64,000 bases of DNA from Alphaproteobacteria bacterium (GTDB lineage: Bacteria > Pseudomonadota > Alphaproteobacteria > Rhodobacterales > Rhodobacteraceae). A program made the position numbers and the translations under genes. The stretch is taken from NCBI GenBank assembly GCA_030148665.1, contig JASBSZ010000015.1:62001-126000 (forward strand), in the 5' to 3' direction. The notes beneath the pieces are model-generated. The model ran no database searches, was not told where the DNA came from, and saw nothing but the letters and a program-made list of their open reading frames with translations. Positions 36,636 through 45,365 of the stretch are shown one piece after another. Numbering within the stretch: the stretch's first letter is position 1; the number at the start of each line of letters is the position of its first letter.

Positions 36636-36990
36636 GCGACGACTCTCCCTTTCGCCGTGACTCGATAAATATGTAATACCGTACCACATTACATGTATTA
36701 GGCAAGAACAAGATTGAGGCCCACGATTTCCGGCGATCCGACGCGCAAGTGTCCTGGCTGTTGCGCCATCCGGCGGCGACCGGATAATCCTGTAATCACG
36801 GTGAAAATTCGGGATCCTGTCATCATGAAGAATGGCAGGATGGCGGCAGCCGAGGCAAGGTCCCCGCGCGTCGTCCCGGCAGGTTCCTTTGCCGACATGA
36901 GCGAGATCCCTGCAGGTTTGTGGCCGTCAGGACTGGCGGTAATCGGCCTTGTCCGGGCCTTCGGTGGACAGGGTCGGCTGGTGGCTCGGC
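36636..36990. other. Gene-free stretch at the right edge of the island
   Basis: 355 bases between the thioesterase start and the diguanylate cyclase stop. It holds operator site 4 and an imperfect hairpin ATCCTGTCAT/ATGGCAGGAT (36814-36823 and 36832-36841, one mismatch), which could act as the terminator of the cyclase gene. Short open frames on both strands lack ribosome binding sites and family resemblance. No tRNA, integrase or direct repeat that would mark an island border is visible. Confidence 0.6.
36673..36692. promoter_or_regulatory. Island operator site 4 (thioesterase-padB promoter)
   Basis: GTAATACCGTACCACATTAC, perfect 5-bp arms GTAAT/ATTAC, extended by AT on the left and AT on the right to 7-bp arms (36671-36694). 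It lies 38-57 bases upstream of the thioesterase start and matches the architecture of sites 1-3. Confidence 0.7.
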
Positions 36991-39090
36991 TCAGCCACTG
37001 GCCGGTCTGGTGTTGCCGTTGCCGGTTGTGCGTACCGGATTGCGGGCTGAGGTCCCGCGCTGCGCCTTGGTCGGGTCGGCCGGCTTGTCGGGGCGAACCA
37101 GATGGGCAACCCGCTGTTCCGGCAATGGCGGTTCGGATCCACGCGCACGGCGCGCATGCGGTGATGCGTTGTCGTCGGACCCTGCCGAACGATCCGGGGC
37201 CGCGCCGGCGGGGGCATCTGCCCGTCCGATCCTGCGGTCGTGGCCTGATTCGTCCGAGGCCGGATCGCCCGCAGCGCCGCCTGCCAGGCAGACGCGGTTG
37301 CGGCCCTGGGCCTTGGCCTCGTACAGCGCGTTGTCGGCGGCCTTGATCAGGTCTTGCGGCATCGCGCCATCGGCCGGATAGGCCGAGACCCCGGCCGAGA
37401 TCGTGATGCGGGGCAGCGTCTTTTCCCCGTAGCGCACCTTGATGGTGGCGATTGCCTTGCGCAACTGCTCGGCCTTGGCAAGTGCCGAGTCCTGGTCCGA
37501 GCCGGGCAGCAGGGCGATGAATTCCTCACCACCCATGCGGCAGGGAATCTGGTCACCGTCGCACATGCGCTCCAATGTTTCGCCGACGGCGCGCAGGACC
37601 ATGTCGCCGGCATCATGCCCGTGATTGTCATTGAAGGTCTTGAAATGATCCACATCGATCGAGATCAGCGCAAGCGGGTTTTTTTCATGACGGGCCGCGT
37701 CCAGGCCGCGTCGCAGGTTTTCCAGAAAATGGCGCCGGTTGAACAGGCCGGTCAGCGGATCGCGGACCGACTGGTGATGCAACTGGTCGCGCAGCTGGAC
37801 ATTGGCGATCGCCAGGCTGATCTGCTCGGCGCACATCTGGCCGAGATTGCGTACGGCCCGGAATGCCTCGGCCGTAACCCCGTCGCGCGGGGCGAGGTGC
37901 ATCAGGCCCACCGTCTCGCCATGGGCAAGTACAGGAAAGCAGAAATAGGGCCGGCCCTGATGCCATGATTGACCTGCGTCGCCCTGTTGCGGGCCGGTCT
38001 CGCCCGAGGGGCTGGCGGACGGGCCGATATCGGGGCCCACACCGGGGCCGGTCACATGTTCGCAGGCAAAGTCGATCTCGCCCTGTCCATAGGCGTAGGT
38101 ACGCCCGCGCCTGAGGCCCCAGCACGAGTCGGGCCGGATATGGGCATGCAATGGCGCGCCATTCCAGCGACAGGCACCGTCCAGCACGTCGCGCGAGTTC
38201 GAATAGACATAGATGCTACCCGCACAGTCGGGCAGAAGCCGGGCCATGAACCTGCTGACCATCGAGAACAGCTCGTCCAGCGAATTGCTGGATTGCAGCC
38301 ATTCATTGAGGCTGGAAAGCATGCGTATCTCGCGCGTCATGCGCTGCTGCCGTTCCATCAGGGCCTGTTCCTGCGACGCCCTTGCGCGCATCAACCGCAT
38401 GCGTTTCTGATCGTTCAGCACGATGAACAGGATGATGCCGCAGCTCAGCACGACACCGATTGCCGCAAATGCGGCCAGCGCGGTGCGCGTGCGCGCGACA
38501 AAGCTGGCATGAATCTTGGTGATGTCGCGATAGAACTCGGCCGCGCCCACCAGCTGCCCGCGATCCGTGATGGGAACCGTGATTTCCGCCACCAGCCGGC
38601 GGTCGTCGGGCCTGAAGAAGCGATCGGGGTGGTCCTGCCTGAAGCCGTCGATCCGGGCCGCGATGGTTTCGTCCTGGGCGTAGGCATATCGCCCGGTTGC
38701 CGCAATGGCGGCAAAGCTGTCGTCGGGCAGGGGCTTGCCGATTTCATTCTGGCGCGAGGACCAGAATATCCTTCCCTGCCTGTCAAAGAGGCGCATGCGA
38801 AAGACATCGCTTGCGCGCAGGAACAGCGCAAGCGCGGCCTTGTCGCGGGCCGATACGCGACCCGTCGCAAAGGTGTCGCGACCGGCGTCGAGAATCGATT
38901 CCAGCCGTATCTCCCACTGATGTGCGCGGTTCACCATGTCGTCGCGCAGCAGACGTTCGGCCATGGGCCGCGGCAGGTACAGGACTGCGGCAGCAGCAAA
39001 CAGGATGATCGCACCCATGCAGGCGAACAAGCGCCATTGCCGCGACAGACAGCACGAGGCGCTGCCCAGCCAACCCAGCATGTGTTTCAT
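36991..39090 (-). CDS. Membrane diguanylate cyclase with extracytoplasmic sensor and GAF domain
   Basis: A 699-residue protein: membrane segment about 22-40, periplasmic sensor region 41-200 (Cache-like), second membrane segment about 203-225, coiled-coil, GAF-like domain about 265-430, and GGDEF domain about 440-605 with the active signature GGEEF (520-524). It should make cyclic di-GMP from GTP. The inhibitory RxxD site usually five residues before GGDEF is not conserved (DGDQ), so product inhibition may be lost. A polar, disordered tail of about 95 residues follows. GAGGGGG precedes the ATG. Signal unknown; no link to the aromatic island beyond position. Confidence 0.88.
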   Translation of the reverse strand: MKHMLGWLGSASCCLSRQWRLFACMGAIILFAAAAVLYLPRPMAERLLRDDMVNRAHQWEIRLESILDAGRDTFATGRVSARDKAALALFLRASDVFRMRLFDRQGRIFWSSRQNEIGKPLPDDSFAAIAATGRYAYAQDETIAARIDGFRQDHPDRFFRPDDRRLVAEITVPITDRGQLVGAAEFYRDITKIHASFVARTRTALAAFAAIGVVLSCGIILFIVLNDQKRMRLMRARASQEQALMERQQRMTREIRMLSSLNEWLQSSNSLDELFSMVSRFMARLLPDCAGSIYVYSNSRDVLDGACRWNGAPLHAHIRPDSCWGLRRGRTYAYGQGEIDFACEHVTGPGVGPDIGPSASPSGETGPQQGDAGQSWHQGRPYFCFPVLAHGETVGLMHLAPRDGVTAEAFRAVRNLGQMCAEQISLAIANVQLRDQLHHQSVRDPLTGLFNRRHFLENLRRGLDAARHEKNPLALISIDVDHFKTFNDNHGHDAGDMVLRAVGETLERMCDGDQIPCRMGGEEFIALLPGSDQDSALAKAEQLRKAIATIKVRYGEKTLPRITISAGVSAYPADGAMPQDLIKAADNALYEAKAQGRNRVCLAGGAAGDPASDESGHDRRIGRADAPAGAAPDRSAGSDDNASPHARRARGSEPPLPEQRVAHLVRPDKPADPTKAQRGTSARNPVRTTGNGNTRPASG

Positions 39091-39176
39091 TCGATTCCCC
39101 CTCAGCCGTGCGTGTCGCGCCCATCCTGAATGGGGGGAGTGAAGAAATGGTGAAGCAGGGTCGTTCCTGTGCGGCC

Positions 39177-40037
39177 CTACAGCGTGATCCAGCTTTCAGG
39201 TACCAGATTGTGTTTCTGCATGCCCGGGTCGGCAAACCAGCGCCGCGGCGCGATCACGATCTTGTCCGGGTCGGGGTTGAGCCACGCCCCCCACCACGAA
39301 AACGACGAATTGGCAATGATGTGATGGCGGCAGCGACTCATCAGACGGATGTCCTCATAGTTGTGCTCGGGTCCGTTATGCGACACGATGCGCATCGGAT
39401 AGGGCAGTTTCAGGTTCTCGCGCACCCAGTCGGGTTCGTCGGAAAAGGCAAAGAAGACAGGTTCGCCCCGCGTGCGTTCGACGATCAGGTCAGCTGCGCG
39501 ACGGTAATAGTCCAGATCGCATGTGCCGTGGGTTGCATTGAACTTGGGGTTCGACACGTAATCGCCGCGCCGCACGTGCAGCGAAACCGGAAAACAGCTG
39601 TCCTGTTCGTCCATGACCTGCCGGTTTTCGTCGGTCGGGGGTGTGACGACCTGCAGATGGGCGCGCACCAGATCGGCGTGGTCGCGGAAATAGAGCTCGG
39701 TCTGCCAGTATCCCTTGAGGTAGGTGTTGTCCCCCAGTGTCTCGGCCGCCGGATCATAGGCCAGCGAGGTTTCGCGGAACATCGTCCATCGGTGGCCGCG
39801 CAGCTTGCCGGCAAGATAGGGCAGCAGCCCGTCATGGCGCATGGGCGGCAGGCCTCGTCTTTCGACCTCGGGCGTCTGGATGGAAAAGTGATGCAGACAC
39901 AGCTCATCCGGCCGGGGGCGATCAAAGTAGCGCGTGTCGATCCGCAGTTCGGCACCCAGCCGCGCCGCCAGCGCCTTGCCAAAGGCAAACTGGAACAGCT
40001 GGTTCCCCAGCCCGCCGAAAATGTGCGTGACGATCAT
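39177..40037 (-). CDS. GT11 alpha-1,2-fucosyltransferase-like glycosyltransferase
   Basis: A 286-residue glycosyltransferase family 11 protein. GGLGNQLFQFAFG (8-20) and the nucleotide-sugar motif HVRRGDY (154-160) are diagnostic, and SSFSWWGAWLN is the third family block. Such enzymes add fucose, or a similar deoxysugar, in alpha-1,2 linkage to surface polysaccharides. The ATG at 40037 has GGAG 7 bases upstream. It is divergent from the GT2/GT25/phosphatase operon, and the set probably decorates LPS or capsule. Actual donor and acceptor are unknown. Confidence 0.85.
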   Translation of the reverse strand: MIVTHIFGGLGNQLFQFAFGKALAARLGAELRIDTRYFDRPRPDELCLHHFSIQTPEVERRGLPPMRHDGLLPYLAGKLRGHRWTMFRETSLAYDPAAETLGDNTYLKGYWQTELYFRDHADLVRAHLQVVTPPTDENRQVMDEQDSCFPVSLHVRRGDYVSNPKFNATHGTCDLDYYRRAADLIVERTRGEPVFFAFSDEPDWVRENLKLPYPMRIVSHNGPEHNYEDIRLMSRCRHHIIANSSFSWWGAWLNPDPDKIVIAPRRWFADPGMQKHNLVPESWITL

Positions 40038-40281
40038 TTCCCATCTCCGTGTTGCATTCTTCAGGGCCGCGATAGCATGGGTTGCATCGGTTTGCACAGG
40101 GGCAGACATGCCGCGCATCGGGCGAACGCCTTCCCGGCATCCGGGTGCTGTTCCGGCAGGCCTTTCCAGGCGATGCGTTCCGCGGCGTTGCCATGCCCCC
40201 GGGGGCGGTCTCATGCCGGGGGCGGCCTTTGCTTGCGTGTCGCCGCATCAGCGTTTACACGAAATCCTTGCGGGAACGGGA

Positions 40282-41292
40282 ATGGTCAGGCGGCAGATGC
40301 AGATCGAGACGGTAACAGGCTATGTCTTTCGGCCCGACCACCTGCGCGTGGACGCGCGCAAGCCGGGGATCAGCGCCTTCATGCGCATCCGCAACGGCGC
40401 GGATTTTGTCGAGGCGACCATCCGCAGCCATGTCGAATTCTATGACGAGATCGTTGCCGTCCACAATCAGTGCCAGGACGACACCCCGGCGATACTGGCG
40501 CGTCTCGCGCAGGAATTCGCCCCTCGGATCAGGGTTTTCCACTATACCGACAGGGTGCAGCCACTGGGCAGCAAGGCACATGCCGAAACCCCCGGCGACA
40601 GCCCCGAAAGCATGGTCAACTATTCCAATTTTGCCCTGGCCCGGACCCGCCATCAATGGGCGGTAAAGCTGGACGACGATCACCTGGCGATCCCCTCGGC
40701 GGTAAGGCGCGTCTGCGATGACCTGCGCGCGGGCCGTCTGGACGAGGGCACGTTGCATTGCTTTTCCGGGGTCAATCTGGCGCGCAACAAGATGGGCCGA
40801 CTGGCCATTCCTGCGGTCGATCCCGTTTCGGGCGGGGGCGATATCGGCTATTTCCGGGTGACACCGGCGACACGCTTTTACCACGATCCGCGCTTCGAGC
40901 GTTTCGGGCGAGCCGGCCTCGACCGGCGGTTCGTCGGCTATCTTTACTGGCATCTGAAATTTCTGAAATCCGGCGAGGGATTTGTGAATTACGAACTTGA
41001 CGACAATCCCGACAGCCGCTTCGCGCGCAAGCAGGCCCGATTTCGCAACAGTTGGCTGATGAGCCTGCCCGAGGCCCGCGCGGCGCTGGCCCCCGGGCCG
41101 ATGGCGCGGCTGGCGACACTGTTCAGCGCCAAGAACCGGCTGTTGATCGAGCGGGCAACCGCCCTTGCTCCCAGCTTTCCCGATGACGCGCTGGAAGACG
41201 CGCTCGACCGCGTCAGTCCCGGCTGGCGCGACATCGCCCGTCTCGGCCCCCGCTATGACGCGCCCCATTCGCGAGGGCCGGCCGATGACTGA
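40282..41292 (+). CDS. Family 2-like glycosyltransferase
   Basis: A 336-residue protein with a GT-A-type N-terminal half: SAFMRIRNGADFVEATIRSHVEFYDEIVAVHN is the start of a nucleotide-binding fold and KLDDDHLAI (129-137) gives the acidic metal-binding motif. It resembles family 2 glycosyltransferases of bacterial surface glycans. The ATG at 40282 is preceded by GGGA at 6 bases; ATG 40297 is an alternative. Its end overlaps the next gene by 8 bases, so the three genes here form one operon. Sugar specificity unknown. Confidence 0.72.
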   Translation: MVRRQMQIETVTGYVFRPDHLRVDARKPGISAFMRIRNGADFVEATIRSHVEFYDEIVAVHNQCQDDTPAILARLAQEFAPRIRVFHYTDRVQPLGSKAHAETPGDSPESMVNYSNFALARTRHQWAVKLDDDHLAIPSAVRRVCDDLRAGRLDEGTLHCFSGVNLARNKMGRLAIPAVDPVSGGGDIGYFRVTPATRFYHDPRFERFGRAGLDRRFVGYLYWHLKFLKSGEGFVNYELDDNPDSRFARKQARFRNSWLMSLPEARAALAPGPMARLATLFSAKNRLLIERATALAPSFPDDALEDALDRVSPGWRDIARLGPRYDAPHSRGPADD

Positions 41293-42115
41293 GGCAATGG
41301 CAACAGGCGGTATCTGGCCGGTGCATGTCATCAACCTGGCCGACAACACCGAAAGGATGGGCCGCTGTCGTGCGGCGCTGGATGCGCTGGGAATCGCCTT
41401 TCAGCGTCTGGATGCCGTCAATGGCCGGGCGCTGAGTGCCCAGGCGGTGGCGCAGGTCTATGACGCCGATGCCAACCGGCACCGGTTTCGCCACCCGCTG
41501 CTGGCCGGAGAGATCGGCTGCTACCTCAGCCACATCGAGGTGTGGCGCAAACTTGCGCTTTCGGATGCGCCCGGTGCCGTCGTGCTGGAGGACGATTTCG
41601 AGGCCGGTCCCGACCTGGCCCGTGTTCTTTCTGCCCTGGCCAGGGACGCCGAGATCGGCGACTGGGATATGGTCAAGCTGTATACCCGCCGCCCGGACAA
41701 GCGCATGCTGGGCCGGCGCCCGCTGTGCCGGGGATACGAGCTGGCATTGCCCTATCAGGTGCCCAACACGACGCTGGGCTATGTCATTACCCGTGCCGCG
41801 GCCGAGCAGCTGATGCGCCGCAGCCTGCCTTTTGCGCGCCCCATAGACGAGGATCACAAGCGGTTCTGGGAACATGGCTTGCGCATCCGCCTGGTGCTGC
41901 CGCCCCCCATCCGGCCGGGGGTCGAGGCCAGTCGCGGCGATACCATCGCGGCATCGCGAAAACGTGCCGGGGCCGGCACGCTGCGTCAGGCGCTGGTCAA
42001 TCTGCGCTATCGCCTGGGCTATCTGGCCGCGCTCCACTGGAACCGCCTGCCCTGGCGTCGAAAGGGCGACGCGGGCCTGACCGGCGATATCGACGACAAC
42101 GGAGGTCGGCGATGA
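41285..42115 (+). CDS. GT25-family LPS glycosyltransferase
   Basis: A 276-residue family 25 glycosyltransferase: VHVINLADNTERM at the N-terminus, AGEIGCYLSHIEVW and VVLEDDFE (99-106) are the family blocks, followed by GYVITRAAAEQLM. GT25 enzymes often add galactose or related sugars to lipooligosaccharide. It overlaps the preceding glycosyltransferase by 8 bases and the following phosphatase by ATGA. A basic C-terminal tail is likely to contact the membrane. Specific sugar unknown. Confidence 0.82.
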   Translation: MTEAMATGGIWPVHVINLADNTERMGRCRAALDALGIAFQRLDAVNGRALSAQAVAQVYDADANRHRFRHPLLAGEIGCYLSHIEVWRKLALSDAPGAVVLEDDFEAGPDLARVLSALARDAEIGDWDMVKLYTRRPDKRMLGRRPLCRGYELALPYQVPNTTLGYVITRAAAEQLMRRSLPFARPIDEDHKRFWEHGLRIRLVLPPPIRPGVEASRGDTIAASRKRAGAGTLRQALVNLRYRLGYLAALHWNRLPWRRKGDAGLTGDIDDNGGRR

Positions 42116-42780
42116 CCCTGCGCGAGCGTTTCCGAGAATGGCGCCACGAGCTGGGTGTGGACATCTCGACGCCCGAGGCCAGGCGACGCGCCAAGCTGCA
42201 TTTCGACTGGTTCGACCACGCGATCCTGCGCCGCTGGTGGAAGAATTTCCACCAGATCGACGACGGGGTTTATCGCGCGAACCAGCCTTCGCCCGAACGG
42301 CTGGCCGAATTCAGGGACATGGGTATCAGGACCATCCTCAACCTGCGCGGAGCGGCGCAGCACAGCCAGTACCTGTTCGAGCGCGAGGCCTGCGACGCGC
42401 TGGGCCTGACGCTGATCGATCACCGTCTCTACGGATCGGATCTGGCCTCGGCGGACGAGATCCTGGGGCTGCTTGACATCTTTCGCAGCATGGAAAGGCC
42501 GGTGGTCATGCATTGCAAGTCGGGCGCCGATCGCACCGGTTTTGCGGCCGCTCTCTACCTGCATGTCATCCGTGGTGTGCCGGTCGTCGAGGCAAAGCGT
42601 CAGCTTCACTGGCGCTATGCCCATCTGAGGCGATCGAAGAACGGTATTCTCGACCTGTTCTTCGAGGCCTATCTGGAAACTGCGGCCCCCCGCGGGGTGT
42701 CGCTGACCGACTGGATTCGCAAAGGTTACGATCCCGACGCCCTGCGCGCCCGTTTCGCGCACAATCACGGCTTGCGCTGA
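42112..42780 (+). CDS. Tyrosine-phosphatase-like (DSP/PTP) protein
   Basis: A 222-residue protein with the Cys-phosphatase loop HCKSGADRTG (134-143, nucleophile Cys135, Arg141) and an upstream YRANQPSPERLAEFRDMGIRTILNLRG segment typical of bacterial dual-specificity phosphatases. GGAGG at 42101-42105 precedes the ATG, which overlaps the GT25 stop. Such phosphatases regulate polysaccharide assembly or dephosphorylate sugars or lipids, so membership in the glycan operon is meaningful. Substrate could be a protein tyrosine or a phosphorylated glycan intermediate. Confidence 0.82.
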   Translation: MTLRERFREWRHELGVDISTPEARRRAKLHFDWFDHAILRRWWKNFHQIDDGVYRANQPSPERLAEFRDMGIRTILNLRGAAQHSQYLFEREACDALGLTLIDHRLYGSDLASADEILGLLDIFRSMERPVVMHCKSGADRTGFAAALYLHVIRGVPVVEAKRQLHWRYAHLRRSKNGILDLFFEAYLETAAPRGVSLTDWIRKGYDPDALRARFAHNHGLR

Positions 42781-43009
42781 TCCGGGCGCTTTCGGGCATT
42801 TATGTCCCCGCGCCACCCTGAAACGTCGCCAATCTTTCCCCGAGTGCCGCCACGAGGCAATTTTCCGTCGCCGGTACAGGCGATTGTGCAACGCAAACAG
42901 GGGACCGCAATCTGGAGATGTTTCCGGGCCGGCCGTGTTGCAAAGTGCCCCCTAATATGGTTGGGTTAGCCCGATCCAGAAAGACCGCAACCCGGTTTCG
43001 GGTCCAACA

Positions 43010-43015
43010 GGGAGA
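43010..43015 (+). promoter_or_regulatory. Ribosome binding site that selects a TTG start for potA
   Basis: GGGAGA, 8 bases before TTG 43023. The open frame continues to an ATG at 42918, but that start lacks a site and adds a non-conserved N-terminus. Confidence 0.6.
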
Positions 43016-43022
43016 ACAAAAC

Positions 43023-44129
43023 TTGTCCGCAGAGTCGCAGACCGTGTCGAAAGAAGACGGTTTCGTTGTTTTTGACCACGTTCAGAAAAGTTACGATGGC
43101 GAAACCCTGGTCGTGAAAGACCTCAACCTGGCGATCGGCAAGGGCGAGTTCCTGACCATGCTGGGGCCTTCGGGTTCGGGCAAGACGACCTGCCTGATGA
43201 TGCTGGCGGGATTCGAGACCGCCACCCACGGCGATATCCTGCTGGGGGGGCATCCGATCAACAACATCCCGCCGCACAAGCGCGGCATCGGCATGGTGTT
43301 TCAGAACTATGCGCTGTTTCCGCACATGACGGTGGGTGAAAACCTGTCCTTTCCGCTGGAAGTGCGCAAGATGGCCAAGGCCGAGCGCGAGGAAAAGATC
43401 CGGCGTGCGCTGGACATGGTCGAGATGCTCGATTTCATCAACCGCCGCCCGGCCCAGCTGTCGGGTGGTCAGCAGCAGCGCATCGCACTTGCGCGCTCGC
43501 TGGTGTTCGAGCCCGACCTCGTGCTCATGGACGAACCGCTCGGCGCGCTCGACAAGCAGCTGCGCGAGCACATGCAGTTCGAGATCAAGCACCTGCACGA
43601 CCGGCTGGGGGTGACGGTGGTCTATGTCACGCATGACCAGTCCGAGGCGCTGACGATGTCCGACCGCATCGCCGTGTTCGACGACGGGGTGATCCAGCAA
43701 CTGGCCACCCCCGACGACCTGTATGAACGGCCCGAAAACGCCTTTGTCGCCCAGTTCATCGGCGAGAACAACCGCATGACCGGCACCGTCAAGGCGATCG
43801 AGGGCGACGTGGCCACGGTGGAACTGGACGGAGGTACCGTCGTTACCGCCAAGGCCGTGAATTGCGGCGATGTCGGTGGGCGCACGACCCTGTCGATTAG
43901 GCCCGAGCGCGTCAAGGTCGGCGCCGATCAGGGCACGAACCGCACCGATGCCGAGGTTCTGGAGCTGATCTATCTGGGCGATCACATCCGTTGCCGGATG
44001 CGGGTGCATGGAAACGAGGATTTCATCGTCAAGGTTCCCAATGCGGCCGACAACAAGCGCCTCGTGGTGGGCGAAAAGACCTCGGTCGGCTGGGAAACCG
44101 AAGATTGCCGGGCGCTGGACGCGACCTGA
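43023..44129 (+). CDS. potA: Polyamine-type ABC transporter ATP-binding protein
   Basis: A 368-residue PotA-like ATPase: Walker A GPSGSGKT (48-55), Q-loop FQNYALFPHMTVGENL, signature LSGGQQQRIALARSL, Walker B LVLMDEPLGALD, and a C-terminal TOBE-type domain (about 270-368). It energises uptake with the permeases PotB and PotC and the binding protein encoded just downstream. Start at TTG 43023 as the ribosome binding site indicates. Substrate is inferred as spermidine/putrescine-like from the binding protein; other cations are possible. Confidence 0.9.
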   Translation: MSAESQTVSKEDGFVVFDHVQKSYDGETLVVKDLNLAIGKGEFLTMLGPSGSGKTTCLMMLAGFETATHGDILLGGHPINNIPPHKRGIGMVFQNYALFPHMTVGENLSFPLEVRKMAKAEREEKIRRALDMVEMLDFINRRPAQLSGGQQQRIALARSLVFEPDLVLMDEPLGALDKQLREHMQFEIKHLHDRLGVTVVYVTHDQSEALTMSDRIAVFDDGVIQQLATPDDLYERPENAFVAQFIGENNRMTGTVKAIEGDVATVELDGGTVVTAKAVNCGDVGGRTTLSIRPERVKVGADQGTNRTDAEVLELIYLGDHIRCRMRVHGNEDFIVKVPNAADNKRLVVGEKTSVGWETEDCRALDAT

Positions 44130-44205
44130 GCGAACAACCTGGCGGCGTGGCCCGGTGCCTGCCAGGATGGGGAGAAGAACGGGTGAAACTGACAAGGAGA
44201 AAAAC

Positions 44206-45291
44206 ATGAAGATAACAAGCGTATTTGCAGGTGCGGCAGTGGCGGCACTGGTGGCCGGCGCGGCTTCGGCCGGCACCATCACCGTCGTGTCGTGGGGGGG
44301 GGCATATACCAAGTCCCAGGTCGAGGCTTATCACAAGCCCTGGATGGCCAAGACCGGCAACAAGATCATTTCCGAGGATTACAACGGCGGTCTGTCCGAG
44401 GTGAAATCGCAGGTCGAGGCCGGCAATGTCACCTGGGATATCGTTGACGTGGAAATGTCTGACGCCGTGCGCGGCTGCGACGAGGGCCTGCTGGAGCCGA
44501 TCGACCCGTCGATCCTGCCGCCGGCACCCGACGGCACCCCGGCCACCAAGGATTTCATCCCCGGCGCGATCACCGATTGCGGCGTGGCCAACATCGTGTG
44601 GTCCACGATCTATGCCTACGACACGACCAAGTTCAAGGGCGACAACGCGCCCAAGACCATCGCGGATTTCTTTGATACCAAGAAATTCCCCGGCAAGCGC
44701 GGCATGCGCAAGACACCCAAGGCCAACCTGGAGATGGCACTGGCGGCCGATGGCGTGCCCGCCGATCAGATCTACAAGGTTCTCGGCACCCCCGAGGGCG
44801 TGGATCGTGCCTTCAAGGTGCTTGACCGCATCAAGAACGACGTCGTCTGGTGGGAAGCCGGCGCCCAGCCGCCGCAGCTGCTGGCAGATGGCGAAGTTGC
44901 CATGACCACCGCCTATAACGGCCGTATCTTCAATGCGGTTGCTGCCGAAAAGAAACCGTTCAAGATCGTCTGGGATGCACAGATCTTCGACTTTGACGTC
45001 TGGGTGATCCCGAAAGGCGCGCCCAACAAGGATCTGGCCATGGACTTCCTCGCGTTTTCGACCGCGACCAAGCAGCTGGCGGCCCAGGCAAGCTGGATTT
45101 CCTACGGTCCGGCCCGCAAATCGGCCAACAAGCTGATCGGCACCTATCATTCCGATCCTTCGATCGACATGAAGGCGCAGATGCCGACCGCGCCCGAGAA
45201 CTTCAAGACCGCTATCCAGAACGATTTCGAGTTCTGGGCTGACCATCAGGACGAGTTGAACGACCGTTTCAACGCCTGGCTGGCCAAGTAA
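44206..45291 (+). CDS. Periplasmic polyamine-type substrate-binding protein
   Basis: A 361-residue binding protein with a signal peptide (about residues 1-22, cleavage after GAASA). The mature start GTITVVSWGGAYTKSQVEAY and later blocks such as WSTIYAYDTTKF and TTAYNGRIFNAV are typical of PotD/PotF-like proteins. It captures the ligand in the periplasm for the ABC importer. AAGGAGA stands 5 bases before the ATG at 44206. The 76-base gap after potA and 74-base gap before potB are ordinary for high expression of the binding protein. Confidence 0.88.
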   Translation: MKITSVFAGAAVAALVAGAASAGTITVVSWGGAYTKSQVEAYHKPWMAKTGNKIISEDYNGGLSEVKSQVEAGNVTWDIVDVEMSDAVRGCDEGLLEPIDPSILPPAPDGTPATKDFIPGAITDCGVANIVWSTIYAYDTTKFKGDNAPKTIADFFDTKKFPGKRGMRKTPKANLEMALAADGVPADQIYKVLGTPEGVDRAFKVLDRIKNDVVWWEAGAQPPQLLADGEVAMTTAYNGRIFNAVAAEKKPFKIVWDAQIFDFDVWVIPKGAPNKDLAMDFLAFSTATKQLAAQASWISYGPARKSANKLIGTYHSDPSIDMKAQMPTAPENFKTAIQNDFEFWADHQDELNDRFNAWLAK

Positions 45292-45365
45292 GCGCATGAC
45301 ATGACAACCGAGGGGGCGCCGGATTTGCGCCCCCCCGATCAGGGATTTCCTGGACAGGGGCAGAC

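Noticed and set aside
36698-36898. Small minus-strand open frame of 66 codons in the gap right of the island
   Set aside because: No ribosome binding site, no domain, and it overlaps the region with hairpins; treated as non-coding.
7490-36990. Mobile element borders (integrase, IS, tRNA target, direct repeats) around the island
   Set aside because: None was found on either side. Horizontal origin is plausible from content but not shown by the borders.
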